64,000 nt of DNA from Allobosea sp. Its GTDB lineage: Bacteria; Pseudomonadota; Alphaproteobacteria; Rhizobiales; Beijerinckiaceae. Shown piece after piece: positions 32,689 through 40,712 of this stretch. The stretch spans positions 20,667 to 84,666 of the forward strand of contig NZ_JAFKFW010000023.1 of NCBI RefSeq assembly GCF_017308015.1, given 5' to 3'. Each line of letters starts with the position of its first letter. Position 1 is the stretch's first letter. The notes under the pieces were generated by a model. That model did no database searches and was not told the DNA's origin. It saw only the letters and a list, made by a program, of their open reading frames with translations. The translations under genes were made by a program, and so were the position numbers.

Positions 32689-35141
32689 CAGTTCACCCTC
32701 AAGAATTTGCCCGGTCGGTTCGGATCAGCGACGTACCAGTTGCCATCCGGCGCCTGCTTCGCGCCCTGCATCGGGGCCGAACCCTGTTGCGGCTGCTGCT
32801 GCGGCGAAGGCTGGCCGCCGCCCTGGCCCCGCTTCTCCGGGCTCTTGTAGAAGTCGCCACCGCGAAGCTCTGAAGCGCGCTGCTGGTTGAAGGCCAGACG
32901 GCGTTCCGCCATCTGGATAGCGCGGTCGTAAATCTGCTGGCGGACGTTCTCGGGCTGGCTAACGCTGCCTTGAATATCGAGCAGGATTTTGCGCTCGCCT
33001 TCAGTGGGCGCGGCGCCGAAGATGCTTTTGAGCTGAGCGAGTGCTTGCGACGTGACGAGGTTGTCGAGGTTGGCCGTTGCCTCGCCCTGCTGCGGACTGG
33101 CGACGAACCTGTCGGGCACCATCCAATCCGGGAGGTTGTTTGCGAGAGCTGCCTTCTGGCCTGCCCCCCAACCGCTCAGCGCCTGCGGCGAAAGCTTCTT
33201 GGCATCGCGCAGCGCCTGAATAGCAGTCTGCGCAGACTGCACCGCCTCATCGGCCTCAAGGATGGCTTTCTTGTCGGTCGCGGTTAGCGGCCCCATGTCC
33301 TCGCGCGGCATTTTGCCGGTGAGGATGAAGCCCTGATAGCCGGGGTCGCCGGTCTTGAGGCCGGCGCGAGCAGCGGCGCGCTGGCGACCCGCCGTCTCGT
33401 CCTCGGCCGTGCTCTTCTTCGCCTTTTCCTTTTCGGCGGCGTACTCGGCCGGGTTCGTGGCCGTGGTCCATCCCATGCCGCGAGCGTACATGAATTCCTT
33501 GACGGGCTCAGGCATCTTGCGCTGCTCCAACGTCTCGCGGAGCATCATCTGCCCGACCTCGCGAGCGTTCGCCGGAAGGGTCGGGGCTGCAAGCAGCGAG
33601 TAGATCTTGCCGAGGTCGCCCTTGGTTCTTTCGGCTGCTGCCGTAGCGGCATACTCCCTAGCCTCCTCCTTGGTGGTCGGTTTCGGCATGTCCTTGACGA
33701 GAACCGGGCCGGTGGGCTCTGCTGCGGCAGCAGTCGCAGCAGAGCCGGCAGCGGCGGGAGCCGAAGACCAATCACCACCCGATGGCGCCGGAACGGCCAA
33801 TCCGCCGGGCTGCTGCTGGCGCTGACCTCGGAAGTTGTCGAGGAAATTCATCACCCCGGCGCCAGAAGGTAGACCGCGCCGAGCCTCCTCGCTCGCAAGC
33901 TGCCCGACCCGCACGCCTGCATCCGGGCTGTTCGGATCGACATCAGCATATCGAGCCACGGCGGGAGAAGGCAGTTGACCGATGGCAGGAACAGCGCCGC
34001 GCGCCGGAAGATCGGCTTCATTCAGGTCATAGGGCCGAGGCGGCGGCATAACCTGAGCCGTGCGACCCTGCGGCGCGGCTCCTACCGAGCGCTGGACGCT
34101 AGGCTGCACTTGCCAAAGGGCCGAGCCCATCCACGGCTGGCCCAACCCCTCGCTCTGAAAGGCCGGGCTGAGCGGCGGCGCATCCATTCCATTCGTGATC
34201 TGCGCGAACGCGCGTCCAGACATCGTGCTACCGCTGGGCGGGATAGCAAAGCCATCTTGCCCGGTTTCCATCGAAGCAGTAGTGCCGCCCTGCGCCGGGA
34301 GATCAGCTTCCGCAGAACGCGTCCCGCCGTGACGGCTGAAATAATCGAACAGGCTCGTTCCGTTGGCGTCGGTCGGATTATACCCGCCCTGTGTCTCAAC
34401 GAATTTCTTCATGCCGTTGACGCCGCCGAGATGGGCAACAGCGATCAGGCCTTCCTCCGTGATCGGGACACCTCGGATGCGCTGGCCGATAAGCTGGTCA
34501 AAACCGTTGGCCTTGATGTTCGACCTGATATCGTTGACGTGCCAAGCCTCGGCCCGCTGTTGAAGCTCGGGCGAGTTCATGAACTGCTGCGGAGTGGTCC
34601 CCTGCGGGATTGCACCAGCGTTCGCGGCTTCCTGAATACGGGCAACGCCGAACTGACCACGTCCGAAATGGCCGCGAGCTCCACCGGCTCCTACCTCGTT
34701 GTTCTGGGCCTGCCAGTTGCCGCCGCTCTCGTTGCCGATGAGCGAGGGCGAGAGCGCGCTGGAGGTCGAGCCGGTCGAGGAAGGAGCGGTTCCCAACCCC
34801 ACGTTAGGCTGGCCGCCGAAATACTCCCCGAACGCCGCGCCCAGGTTTTTCGTTGCCTCGGCGCCGAGCCTCTTTTGGGTCCGGGACTCGTCCAGCTTCA
34901 GGAACTCCATAGCCACATCGGGCTTGCCGAGTTCGAAGAACTTGCCGGCGGCCTGCTTGGGATCGACCGTGCCATTCGCGACACCGCGCCCCAGCTCGCC
35001 CAAGGCCTGCTGCTGCCGGGCCTCCTTGAACTGCGTAGGCAATGCGCCAAGGGCGTCGCCCAGCTTTGCGGACGCAGTGTTCTCCGCGCTGTAGTTGGTC
35101 TTCATGTTCGGGATGCGAAGGGGGGTCGGGGTGAAAGGCAT
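32688..35141 (-). CDS. Phage internal virion protein with lysozyme-like domain
   Basis: The product has 817 residues from the ATG at 35141, which overlaps the preceding TAA (TAATG). Residues about 130-260 form a lytic transglycosylase-like domain: IGNESGGNWQAQN with the likely catalytic Glu138, then HFGRGQFGVARIQEA and AVAHLGGVNGMKKFV. Pro/Ala-rich linkers and a long helical C-terminus follow. In podoviruses such a protein enters the cell with the DNA and opens the peptidoglycan. It is paired with the 956-residue protein. Start choice: an ATG 18 bp upstream lies inside the preceding gene. Confidence 0.78.
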   Translation of the reverse strand: MPFTPTPLRIPNMKTNYSAENTASAKLGDALGALPTQFKEARQQQALGELGRGVANGTVDPKQAAGKFFELGKPDVAMEFLKLDESRTQKRLGAEATKNLGAAFGEYFGGQPNVGLGTAPSSTGSTSSALSPSLIGNESGGNWQAQNNEVGAGGARGHFGRGQFGVARIQEAANAGAIPQGTTPQQFMNSPELQQRAEAWHVNDIRSNIKANGFDQLIGQRIRGVPITEEGLIAVAHLGGVNGMKKFVETQGGYNPTDANGTSLFDYFSRHGGTRSAEADLPAQGGTTASMETGQDGFAIPPSGSTMSGRAFAQITNGMDAPPLSPAFQSEGLGQPWMGSALWQVQPSVQRSVGAAPQGRTAQVMPPPRPYDLNEADLPARGAVPAIGQLPSPAVARYADVDPNSPDAGVRVGQLASEEARRGLPSGAGVMNFLDNFRGQRQQQPGGLAVPAPSGGDWSSAPAAAGSAATAAAAEPTGPVLVKDMPKPTTKEEAREYAATAAAERTKGDLGKIYSLLAAPTLPANAREVGQMMLRETLEQRKMPEPVKEFMYARGMGWTTATNPAEYAAEKEKAKKSTAEDETAGRQRAAARAGLKTGDPGYQGFILTGKMPREDMGPLTATDKKAILEADEAVQSAQTAIQALRDAKKLSPQALSGWGAGQKAALANNLPDWMVPDRFVASPQQGEATANLDNLVTSQALAQLKSIFGAAPTEGERKILLDIQGSVSQPENVRQQIYDRAIQMAERRLAFNQQRASELRGGDFYKSPEKRGQGGGQPSPQQQPQQGSAPMQGAKQAPDGNWYVADPNRPGKFLRVN

Positions 35142-35419
35142 TAGGCTTGCCCCTTGCATTCGAGGACGTGGCGGTAGTTCGTGTAATGGTCAGAAAGGTC
35201 GCTCCATGCGCCGAGAATGTCGCCGTGGACCCGTTCGAAGGTCGCGGCGTCGCGTGGCGCATACTGCAGGAGAACCAGCATTTGCTCGGTCATCTGCCGA
35301 AGCTTCTCCGCAGCTAGAGCTGCACCAATCGCGTGCTGCTCAATTGGGAGGATTGGCGCGGGCTGCTCCGATGAGGAGGCTTCAGCCTGGGGAAAAAGCT
35401 CATGGACGTTCTCGCTCAT
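35141..35419 (-). CDS. Small hypothetical protein of ejection operon
   Basis: The product has 92 residues. An acidic, Pro-rich start (SENVHELFPQAEASSSEQPA) is followed by a helical body (IGAALAAEKLRQMTEQMLVL, RDAATFERVHGDILGAWSDL). The ATG overlaps the upstream stop (ATGA) and its own stop overlaps the next start. It resembles small virion accessory proteins, but no family is recognised. Confidence 0.65.
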   Translation of the reverse strand: MSENVHELFPQAEASSSEQPAPILPIEQHAIGAALAAEKLRQMTEQMLVLLQYAPRDAATFERVHGDILGAWSDLSDHYTNYRHVLECKGQA

Positions 35420-35592
35420 GACGCAGCCTGCATCTGGCCGGACTTGAGCGCGGCGAGCTGAGCACGGATCAGAGCGCGGATGGTCGTGGAGATGGTCGTG
35501 TCACGGCGGGCGGCTTCTTCCTCAACAGCAGCCCGAAGCTCGGGTTCTACGAGAATGCCGACATACGCCGAACGCTTGGGACGTGGATGCAT
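35416..35592 (-). CDS. Ribbon-helix-helix-like small protein
   Basis: This 58-residue protein begins MHPRPKRSAYVGILVEPELR, followed by AAVEEEAARRDTTISTTIRA and LIRAQLAALKSG. A strand carrying VGILVEPEL, then two helices with a 'RxDTTISxTIRALI' turn, is the ribbon-helix-helix (CopG/Arc) pattern. It is the first gene of the ejection-protein operon and probably binds DNA, perhaps autoregulating. It is below 60 residues and easy to miss. Confidence 0.66.
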   Translation of the reverse strand: MHPRPKRSAYVGILVEPELRAAVEEEAARRDTTISTTIRALIRAQLAALKSGQMQAAS

Positions 35593-35658
35593 GATGAGCC
35601 TCCATTGCTGGCGCTCAATATGCCTCTAAACCGGTCTTTATTCAACGAAATCAAATAC

Positions 35659-36018
35659 TTATTCGCTCGCCTTCGCTGCCATCCGCCGGCCTTCGCAGGC
35701 GCTCGCGAGAGAGAGGGGCCGAGCGAACTTTTTGGACCAGCGAGGCCGTCTCGATGGCCTTTCTGATGGCTCTCCTTCCAGTCTGATGGGAGAAAGTGCT
35801 GATCCAACAGCAACTTGTGGCGATGATGAGAGGCCTTCCCACGGCCCCGCATTCATTCGGACGTGACCAATTTGACGCCGGGCTGATGCTGCTATCCGTC
35901 GCGCAACGCGGCGGGCCTCTTCCGCAACATCATTCGGAATGGCCGAGTAATCGAAGCCGGCAACCTCCGTTGCGGCCTGTGCGGCAGGCATCGTCATATC
36001 GAACAAATCCCCGTCCAT
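35659..36018 (-). CDS. DUF3102-like hypothetical protein, C-terminus altered
   Basis: The product has 119 residues from the ATG at 36018 (GAGGACGGG just upstream), 14 bp after the XRE gene. The start, FDYSAIPNDVAEEARRVARR, resembles the opening of DUF3102 phage proteins, but the expected continuation is absent and the last 70 residues are Ser/Pro/Arg-rich and not family-like. A frameshift or truncation is likely. It sits downstream of the repressor on the same strand. Confidence 0.5.
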   Translation of the reverse strand: MDGDLFDMTMPAAQAATEVAGFDYSAIPNDVAEEARRVARRIAASARRQIGHVRMNAGPWEGLSSSPQVAVGSALSPIRLEGEPSERPSRRPRWSKKFARPLSLASACEGRRMAAKASE

Positions 36019-36031
36019 CCCGTCCTCATCT

Positions 36032-36268
36032 TTAAGGCCGATCGATACAGACACAGTCCTTGCCGTCAGAGGACGTGAAAGAGATTCCGCCAGCGGCAAA
36101 GGCCTCTCTCAGCTTTTCGAGGTTCGCGCCCGAGCTGCGGAGCGGCCCGAACTGCGGATTCTCCATCCTCTGGATTGTCGGCAGCGAAAGCCCCGATCGG
36201 CTCGCCAATTCCGCCTGCGACCAGCCCGCAAGCTCACGCCCAGCCTTTACCATTGCAGCCGTTTTCAT
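36032..36268 (-). CDS. XRE-family repressor
   Basis: This 78-residue protein is a single helix-turn-helix domain (AGRELAGWSQAELASRSGLSLPTIQRMEN) with a short C-terminal part. It is of the small Cro/CI kind and is probably the element's repressor. It is divergent from the AlpA operon. The intervening DNA holds three related inverted repeats (36267-36335), one overlapping its own start codon, consistent with autoregulation. Confidence 0.85.
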   Translation of the reverse strand: MKTAAMVKAGRELAGWSQAELASRSGLSLPTIQRMENPQFGPLRSSGANLEKLREAFAAGGISFTSSDGKDCVCIDRP

Positions 36269-36335
36269 GTCTAAAACATAATTCCTTATGTTTGTCGCTT
36301 GACGAATTAACCATCGTCCGTTATGTCTAGCACAT
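36267..36335. promoter_or_regulatory. Operator sites between repressor and AlpA operon
   Basis: ATGTCTAAAACAT (36267-36279) and ATGTCTAGCACAT (36323-36335) match at 11 of 13 positions. A perfect repeat, AAACATAA-TTCC-TTATGTTT (36274-36293), overlaps the first. They lie between divergent genes, the first touching the XRE start codon. They are likely operators for that repressor. Confidence 0.6.
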
Positions 36336-36395
36336 CACGAAGCAAGTGAAAAACATCACCACTTACGGAATGCAGACAATTTGAGGCGAAGGTTA

Positions 36396-36662
36396 ATGAA
36401 TCTCGCGACCCTCATCAACGACCGTCCCGTTTTCCACAAGGCCGCTGTGATGGCCTGGGTTCATCGTGAGGGCCGGTTTGCCTTCCGTATGTGCCGCACC
36501 CTTGCCGATCGGCGGCAGCGGCTTACGCTCATGGTCGAGCTGTTCGCGAAGCTCTCACCGGCCGGGCAGGACAGCACCCTCGTCAGACTCGAAGCCGAAC
36601 TCCGGGAGCAGGTGGCGGACGATGCGGCTGCCGAAGTCGCGTGCCTTCGGGGGACGGGCTGA
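36396..36662 (+). CDS. Small hypothetical protein
   Basis: The product has 88 residues from the ATG at 36396 (GAGGCGAAGG site). It begins MNLATLINDRPVFHKAAVMAW, then RFAFRMCRTLADRRQRLTLM and a helical C-terminus. The pattern suggests a small phage regulator or accessory protein. It opens the operon that contains alpA. Family unknown. Confidence 0.62.
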   Translation: MNLATLINDRPVFHKAAVMAWVHREGRFAFRMCRTLADRRQRLTLMVELFAKLSPAGQDSTLVRLEAELREQVADDAAAEVACLRGTG

Positions 36663-36745
36663 TGAGCCGCGATCAAATCGCTTGGGCCGCTCGTCAGGAA
36701 GCTGCGCAACCTTCGCCGCCGATAACAGAAGGAGGTTTCCGATGA
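36662..36745 (+). CDS. 27-residue microprotein
   Basis: The ATG overlaps the preceding stop (TGATG) and the stop overlaps the alpA start (ATGA). The product is MSRDQIAWAARQEAAQPSPP plus seven residues. A strong AGGAGG site inside it serves alpA. It may be a true microprotein or a translational coupling leader. Confidence 0.45.
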   Translation: MSRDQIAWAARQEAAQPSPPITEGGFR

Positions 36746-36957
36746 CCACTCGTCTCATCAACCTGAAAGAGGTCAGCCACAAAACTTCGGTCGGCAAATC
36801 CTGGATCTATGCCGAGATGAGGGAAGGGCGCTTCCCAAAGCCGATCAAGCTTGCCGAACGCTGCGTGCGCTGGCTCGAGCGCGAGGTGGACGATTGGATA
36901 GATGCACGGTCTGCTGAGCGCCAAGCAAACAACCCGCGACCCAACCGCCCAATCTGA
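36742..36957 (+). CDS. alpA: AlpA-family DNA-binding regulator
   Basis: This 71-residue protein has the phage AlpA pattern: LKEVSHKTSVGKSWIYAEMREGRFPKPIKL followed by RCVRWLEREVDDWIDAR. AlpA proteins are MerR-like winged-helix activators that switch on integrase or act as excision factors in P4-like elements. The start at 36742 has a strong AGGAGG site. A role in controlling the integrase over 20 kb away is inferred. Confidence 0.88.
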   Translation: MTTRLINLKEVSHKTSVGKSWIYAEMREGRFPKPIKLAERCVRWLEREVDDWIDARSAERQANNPRPNRPI

Positions 36958-36994
36958 ATTAGCCCGCCACGCCTTCACATTGCTGGAGATTCCA

Positions 36995-37777
36995 ATGCTC
37001 AACGCAACCGTTCGGGCAGCCGCCACCGGCTTGCCTGCTGCCATCTTCGACCGTCGCCGCATGCTCCTCGGGCTCGCTGCGGCCTCCACTGCCGCCGCTG
37101 CCCCAGTTGCTGTTGCTGCCAGCGCGCCGGTCGAAAACGCGGACCTGCTTCATTTGGGGGCTGAGACAAGCGCCTTGGCGACTGCCTACCGCGAGGCCGA
37201 GGCGGCGCGGGCAGCCATCGTCGCGGAATGGGGTCCGAAATGGCCTTCGGTCCCGGAGCAAATCCGCACCCGCATAGAGAACGCGGAAGTCGCCTACGAC
37301 CTCGAAGGCCTGTGGCCGGACGAGTTCGTGAAGTACCACACCGCGGACCAGCTCAGGCAACGGGCTGCGGATTACCGCATTCCCCGCCAGTTCAGGAAAG
37401 GCACCAGCGCGGGTTTCATCGCCAAGAATGCGACGTGGATGGAGAAGCGCGCCCAGGAGATGGAGGCCAACGCAGCCCTGTCCGAAATGTATTGCGCTGA
37501 GCGGGACCGCGTCCGGGAAGCCTCCGGCATCATGGCGGCAAGGGCGAAAGAACGCGACGCTCGCCTAACCTTCGTCAGCCACGTCGCCAGCGTCATGGAG
37601 ATCGAGCCGAACACCATGGCCGGGGTCATTGTGCAGTCTGAGGCGCTGGAGGCTTTCAGCGCGGTCCCGCCTCTCCAGCGCAGCGGCGATTTCTCGCTCA
37701 AGGCGCTCAAAGACCTCCCTGCCTGGGGCGAGCGCTTGGCCGCCTCAATCCTGCGCATCGCGTCGAACGCCGCGTAG
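36995..37777 (+). CDS. Tat-exported hypothetical protein
   Basis: The product has 260 residues from the ATG at 36995. Residues about 18-45 read DRRRMLLGLAAASTAAAAPV, a twin-arginine signal. The mature part is helical with no recognised domain (YREAEAARAAIVAEWGPKWP, YDLEGLWPDEFVKYH). Tat-exported proteins of this kind are frequent in rhizobial prophage arms, next to a second Tat-type gene as here. Function unknown. Confidence 0.7.
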   Translation: MLNATVRAAATGLPAAIFDRRRMLLGLAAASTAAAAPVAVAASAPVENADLLHLGAETSALATAYREAEAARAAIVAEWGPKWPSVPEQIRTRIENAEVAYDLEGLWPDEFVKYHTADQLRQRAADYRIPRQFRKGTSAGFIAKNATWMEKRAQEMEANAALSEMYCAERDRVREASGIMAARAKERDARLTFVSHVASVMEIEPNTMAGVIVQSEALEAFSAVPPLQRSGDFSLKALKDLPAWGERLAASILRIASNAA

Positions 37778-37811
37778 CGCGCCGCCCTGCATCACCACCG
37801 GAGATCAATCC

Positions 37812-38186
37812 ATGGAACGCCGCAGTCTTTTGAAAACAGCCCTCGCATCGGCCACCTTGCCGGGCTGCTTCCTCTCGCCCGCCGCCGCAGCCATCTGCAA
37901 GGCGGCACCCTACGTGCCCCAGTCCGATCCTTTGGCGACTGTCATTGCCGAATATTTCCACCAGTCCGCCATCTTCAACGCGCGCGCCGACGAAGAGGAC
38001 TGGGGCGAGCTGCTAGCCGCAACATACGGACCTGCACGAGACCGAATGCAGAGCCCGCCCGAGCCGACGAGCTTGGCCGGAGTAGCTGCCGCCATCCGAT
38101 TTGCTCGGGATGACCCGGACTCCGGCGCCGTTCGGCCTGTGATGGATGCGTGCCTGCGCTATCTCGACCGGGAGAGCCAGTCATGA
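37812..38186 (+). CDS. Second Tat/Sec-exported hypothetical protein
   Basis: This 124-residue protein has an N-terminus, MERRSLLKTALASATLPGCF, that is a Tat-like or lipoprotein-like signal (the Cys could be a lipobox, LPGC). The body is helical (ATVIAEYFHQSAIFNARADE). It follows the other exported protein by 34 bp and overlaps the next gene by 4 bp. Family unknown. Confidence 0.65.
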   Translation: MERRSLLKTALASATLPGCFLSPAAAAICKAAPYVPQSDPLATVIAEYFHQSAIFNARADEEDWGELLAATYGPARDRMQSPPEPTSLAGVAAAIRFARDDPDSGAVRPVMDACLRYLDRESQS

Positions 38187-38359
38187 GCCCGATCCGCATC
38201 AACCACCACCGAAGCAAAGGCAAGCCCATCCGCCGCACCTACGGCGTCAAGCCCGTCAGCCTCCCCACGTTCTCGTTTTATGGCCATCTGCCGGTTGTTT
38301 TTGTCGACGGCGAATTGGTCGTTGGGCGGCGGGTCATTCCGCTGGAGCCGCGCCGATGA
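38183..38359 (+). CDS. Small basic hypothetical protein
   Basis: This 58-residue protein overlaps both neighbours by 4 bp (ATGA). It has a basic N-terminus (RINHHRSKGKPIRRTYGVK) and beta-rich end (GHLPVVFVDGELVVGRRVI). Confidence 0.58.
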   Translation: MSPIRINHHRSKGKPIRRTYGVKPVSLPTFSFYGHLPVVFVDGELVVGRRVIPLEPRR

Positions 38360-38766
38360 GCCTGATCGATCTGCGGCCGACCGCCGAGCTGTTCGGCCTG
38401 CTCGGCGTACTGGACCATGATGACGGCCCATTCGGAGACGGCATCGCCCTGTCCGAAGCCGAGCGTCAGGAGGTCCGCGCCATTCTGCTCGATGTCGCCC
38501 AGCGCCTCACCGACCACGCCCTGTCGATCGACAGCATGCGCCGCCGGCTGGGGGCCATCGTGGAATCGCTAATCGGGGTGGCCGACGCGCTGGACGGAGA
38601 CCCCGACCTTGAAGACGGAGCCGATCAGGAAGCCGCCTGCGAGGACGAGGGAGCGCAGTGCGAGGACGAGGGAAGTCCAGACGACAACGGCATGGCGGAT
38701 GCCGATGGCGCTGCCGAGCAAGGCTTTCCCCACTGCGGCGGGTTCTCCGCGAGGTCGATTTCCTGA
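38356..38766 (+). CDS. Hypothetical acidic protein
   Basis: The product has 136 residues. The helical N-terminal part (LIDLRPTAELFGLLGVLDHD, VRAILLDVAQRLTDHALSI) is followed by a very acidic tail containing two near-repeats of EDEGxQCEDEG. It overlaps the preceding gene by 4 bp. Function unknown. Confidence 0.6.
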   Translation: MSLIDLRPTAELFGLLGVLDHDDGPFGDGIALSEAERQEVRAILLDVAQRLTDHALSIDSMRRRLGAIVESLIGVADALDGDPDLEDGADQEAACEDEGAQCEDEGSPDDNGMADADGAAEQGFPHCGGFSARSIS

Positions 38767-38909
38767 AGCTTTGCGAAATCACCAACGCGCTCCGCGATGT
38801 GGAAGCCAGCATCGGGCAGCCACACATGCTGGCCACTCGCATTCAATCGCGAGCAGGCCGTCGGCTCGCGATTGAGATTAAACTTGATGTCGCCACACTG
38901 CTCGCCTAA
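38658..38909 (+). CDS. Overlapping frame, possibly a gene end (uncertain)
   Basis: From about 38750 this frame reads FLKLCEITNALRDVEASIGQ and IQSRAGRRLAIEIKLDVATL, which is protein-like, while the part before it is arginine-rich overlap with the preceding gene. No good start exists at the join. Either a separate gene with an unusual start or the tail of a frameshifted 38356 gene. Confidence 0.35.
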   Translation: MRGRGKSRRQRHGGCRWRCRARLSPLRRVLREVDFLKLCEITNALRDVEASIGQPHMLATRIQSRAGRRLAIEIKLDVATLLA

Positions 38910-39079
38910 TGGACGCTGGTCGACCTGAGTGTCCGGCCTGCTCCCCGCTCCCCGCGAGCCCTGAGCTTTCCCGAGTGTTCATAGTTGGATCGCCGCGTCT
39001 CAAGCGGCGTCGCGCCGATTGTTTGTCGATCGGTGATTTTCTTTGTCTCCTGGGGCAAAGCCCCCGCAATCGGAACTAA

Positions 39080-39271
39080 ATGCAACAGCAACCTCAATCT
39101 AAACTCCCCGCCCACCGTCAGCCCACCCGGGCAAAGTCCGCGCGGGGCATTTCCATCGCCAATCAGCGGTCAACCTCGAACCATGCAGGCGCTCTCGCAG
39201 ATTGGATGCCCGAGCCATCTGGCCTTTCGCGCGAAGAGCTTCGCCGGATCGTCGAGGAAGTCCTAGGATAA
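39080..39271 (+). CDS. Small hypothetical protein
   Basis: The product has 63 residues. The Gln/Pro/Arg-rich, probably disordered start is followed by a typical amphipathic C-terminal helix (LSREELRRIVEEVLG). No family recognised. Confidence 0.48.
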   Translation: MQQQPQSKLPAHRQPTRAKSARGISIANQRSTSNHAGALADWMPEPSGLSREELRRIVEEVLG

Positions 39272-39424
39272 AGCCGAGCAGCTCAGCCTGTGCTGCATAT
39301 GCCCCACGGCGCCATCTACAGCCGCTTGCTATCTGATCAAAACGGGCGCCTTATGGAAACAGCGCTGCCTTTGCGCGCTTCCTCCCGCCCGAGCATTCGG
39401 CCGGCAATCATAATCGAGAACATC

Positions 39425-39730
39425 ATGGAACCCGGCCACGGCAGGTTGATCCTGCGTGACGGTACGGACCTTCCCGTGGGTTATTGCATCCTGCAATCGC
39501 AAGCAGCTGATGGCTGCCGGGGCATCCTTATCGGCAATATCCGCTCAATCGATGCGAAGGCTTTTCTTACACCCATCAAACTTTCCTTGGGCGAACAACC
39601 TGTGTTCGCTGCGCATGTGATCAGTCACTCCGAGCGCCACGTCAGATTTGTCAGCATTTTGGACTGGCTCGGTCGGCGAACTAAAGCGCGGTTTGGAACC
39701 AATAAACGACCGATGGCAGCAATCCAATAA
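39425..39730 (+). CDS. Cargo family A, copy 1
   Basis: The product has 101 residues from the ATG at 39425, chosen because MEPGHGRLILRDGTDLPVGY aligns with the starts of copies 2 and 3 (GxGxxxLRxGRxLPxxxxF). The open frame reaches back to 39290. Beta-rich, possibly PilZ-like; the function is unknown. This copy is the most divergent and has lost the common ending VxxxSDRYxxVxG. Confidence 0.58.
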   Translation: MEPGHGRLILRDGTDLPVGYCILQSQAADGCRGILIGNIRSIDAKAFLTPIKLSLGEQPVFAAHVISHSERHVRFVSILDWLGRRTKARFGTNKRPMAAIQ

Positions 39731-39792
39731 ACCACCTCACGGCGGTCTGAATGAAGATTGCCTGAGGCCCTACTCCAATAACGAGGCATCCA

Positions 39793-40053
39793 ATGCTCAA
39801 CGGAATTGGCTCAATCACACTCCGAAGCGGCCGAGTGCTTCCGGTCCACTATCAGTTCGGTGCCCATGAAGACCATCACTGGGTTGGGTATCTAATAGTC
39901 GAAACCGCGCATACGGACCCCAGCGAATTCTCCTTCAAGGTTCTCTTGCATTGCGACGAGGGACGGGCTGTCGAACTCGCGGTCACTAACTGGACAGACA
40001 GATATATGTCCGTCGTCGGGCGGCTGTTGCCCGCTCTCGACAGGGCAGCGTGA
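39793..40053 (+). CDS. Cargo family A, copy 2
   Basis: This 86-residue protein begins MLNGIGSITLRSGRVLPVHY, continues VGYLIVETAHTDPSEFSF and ends VTNWTDRYMSVVGRLLP. It shares this plan with the product of 44706-44957 (MHTGTGHLVLRDGRRLPLNF ... VTHFSDRYLAVSGHIHP). A family C gene follows 53 bp downstream. Function unknown. Confidence 0.66.
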   Translation: MLNGIGSITLRSGRVLPVHYQFGAHEDHHWVGYLIVETAHTDPSEFSFKVLLHCDEGRAVELAVTNWTDRYMSVVGRLLPALDRAA

Positions 40054-40106
40054 TCCGTCCTGCACAAATCGGCCCTTACAACCCAACCCTCGAGAGAAGC
40101 AGACTC

Positions 40107-40376
40107 ATGCAGTTTGACGTCAACGGGACAAGGCGGTCTTTGCTTTGCCGAAGCTTTCATCAAGACGGCGAAACGGTCGCAGTCGAGATTTATCAGCTCG
40201 CTTGGTCAGACGGGTGGACCCTTGAGCTTATTCACGCCGATGGCGGCGGAACCATATGGCTCGCTGAGTTTGCAACTGAACAAGAGGCTTTTGCCGAGTT
40301 CACTGCACAGATTGCCAGGACAGGCTTGCCAACCCTGCTTTCGGGAGCGCCTCTTCGGTTTCCTAGCGTCCATTAA
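40107..40376 (+). CDS. Cargo family C, copy 1
   Basis: The product has 89 residues from the ATG at 40107 (GAGAGAAG site); a GTG at 40050 would overlap the preceding stop. The core, SDGWTLELIHADGGGTIWLA plus EFATEQEAFAEFTAQI, matches copy 2 at 45103-45351 (ADGWHLELLHTDGGLTVWLS). A small strand-strand-helix fold is likely; no function known. Confidence 0.66.
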   Translation: MQFDVNGTRRSLLCRSFHQDGETVAVEIYQLAWSDGWTLELIHADGGGTIWLAEFATEQEAFAEFTAQIARTGLPTLLSGAPLRFPSVH

Positions 40377-40457
40377 CGGCATCGGCCCCGCCGAGTCTCC
40401 TGTAAACGACTAAGCTCGCTCTCGGCTCCAGAGGGCATTCGAACACATGAGCTAGAT

Positions 40458-40712
40458 ATGTCGCATAATTTCAAAGTCGGAGACCGCGTCAGTCTCTCAT
40501 TCGGCTTTCACGACCAGAGCGCCAGCGGCACGTATGCGGTAACCCGGCTGCTGCCGACGCGCATGAATGGGGAACCTCAATATCGCGTGAAGGGTGGGGA
40601 TGACCGCGAGCGCGTCATCGGTGAAGGTCAAATCGTAATGCCTGCAAGGCCAAGTCATGCGGCCGACGCGAAAGTGCCCTCAACCCGATCACGAACCCGC
40701 TCGACGAACTGA
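40458..40712 (+). CDS. Tudor-like (HVA1) small protein, family B copy 1
   Basis: This 84-residue protein begins FKVGDRVSLSFGFHDQSASG and continues YRVKGGDDRERVIGEGQI, a single SH3/Tudor-like barrel of the hypervirulence-associated (HVA1) type. It is nearly the same as the first 60 residues of the protein at 42799, which adds a PRC-barrel. A partner-binding role is assumed from the fold only. Confidence 0.7.
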   Translation: MSHNFKVGDRVSLSFGFHDQSASGTYAVTRLLPTRMNGEPQYRVKGGDDRERVIGEGQIVMPARPSHAADAKVPSTRSRTRSTN

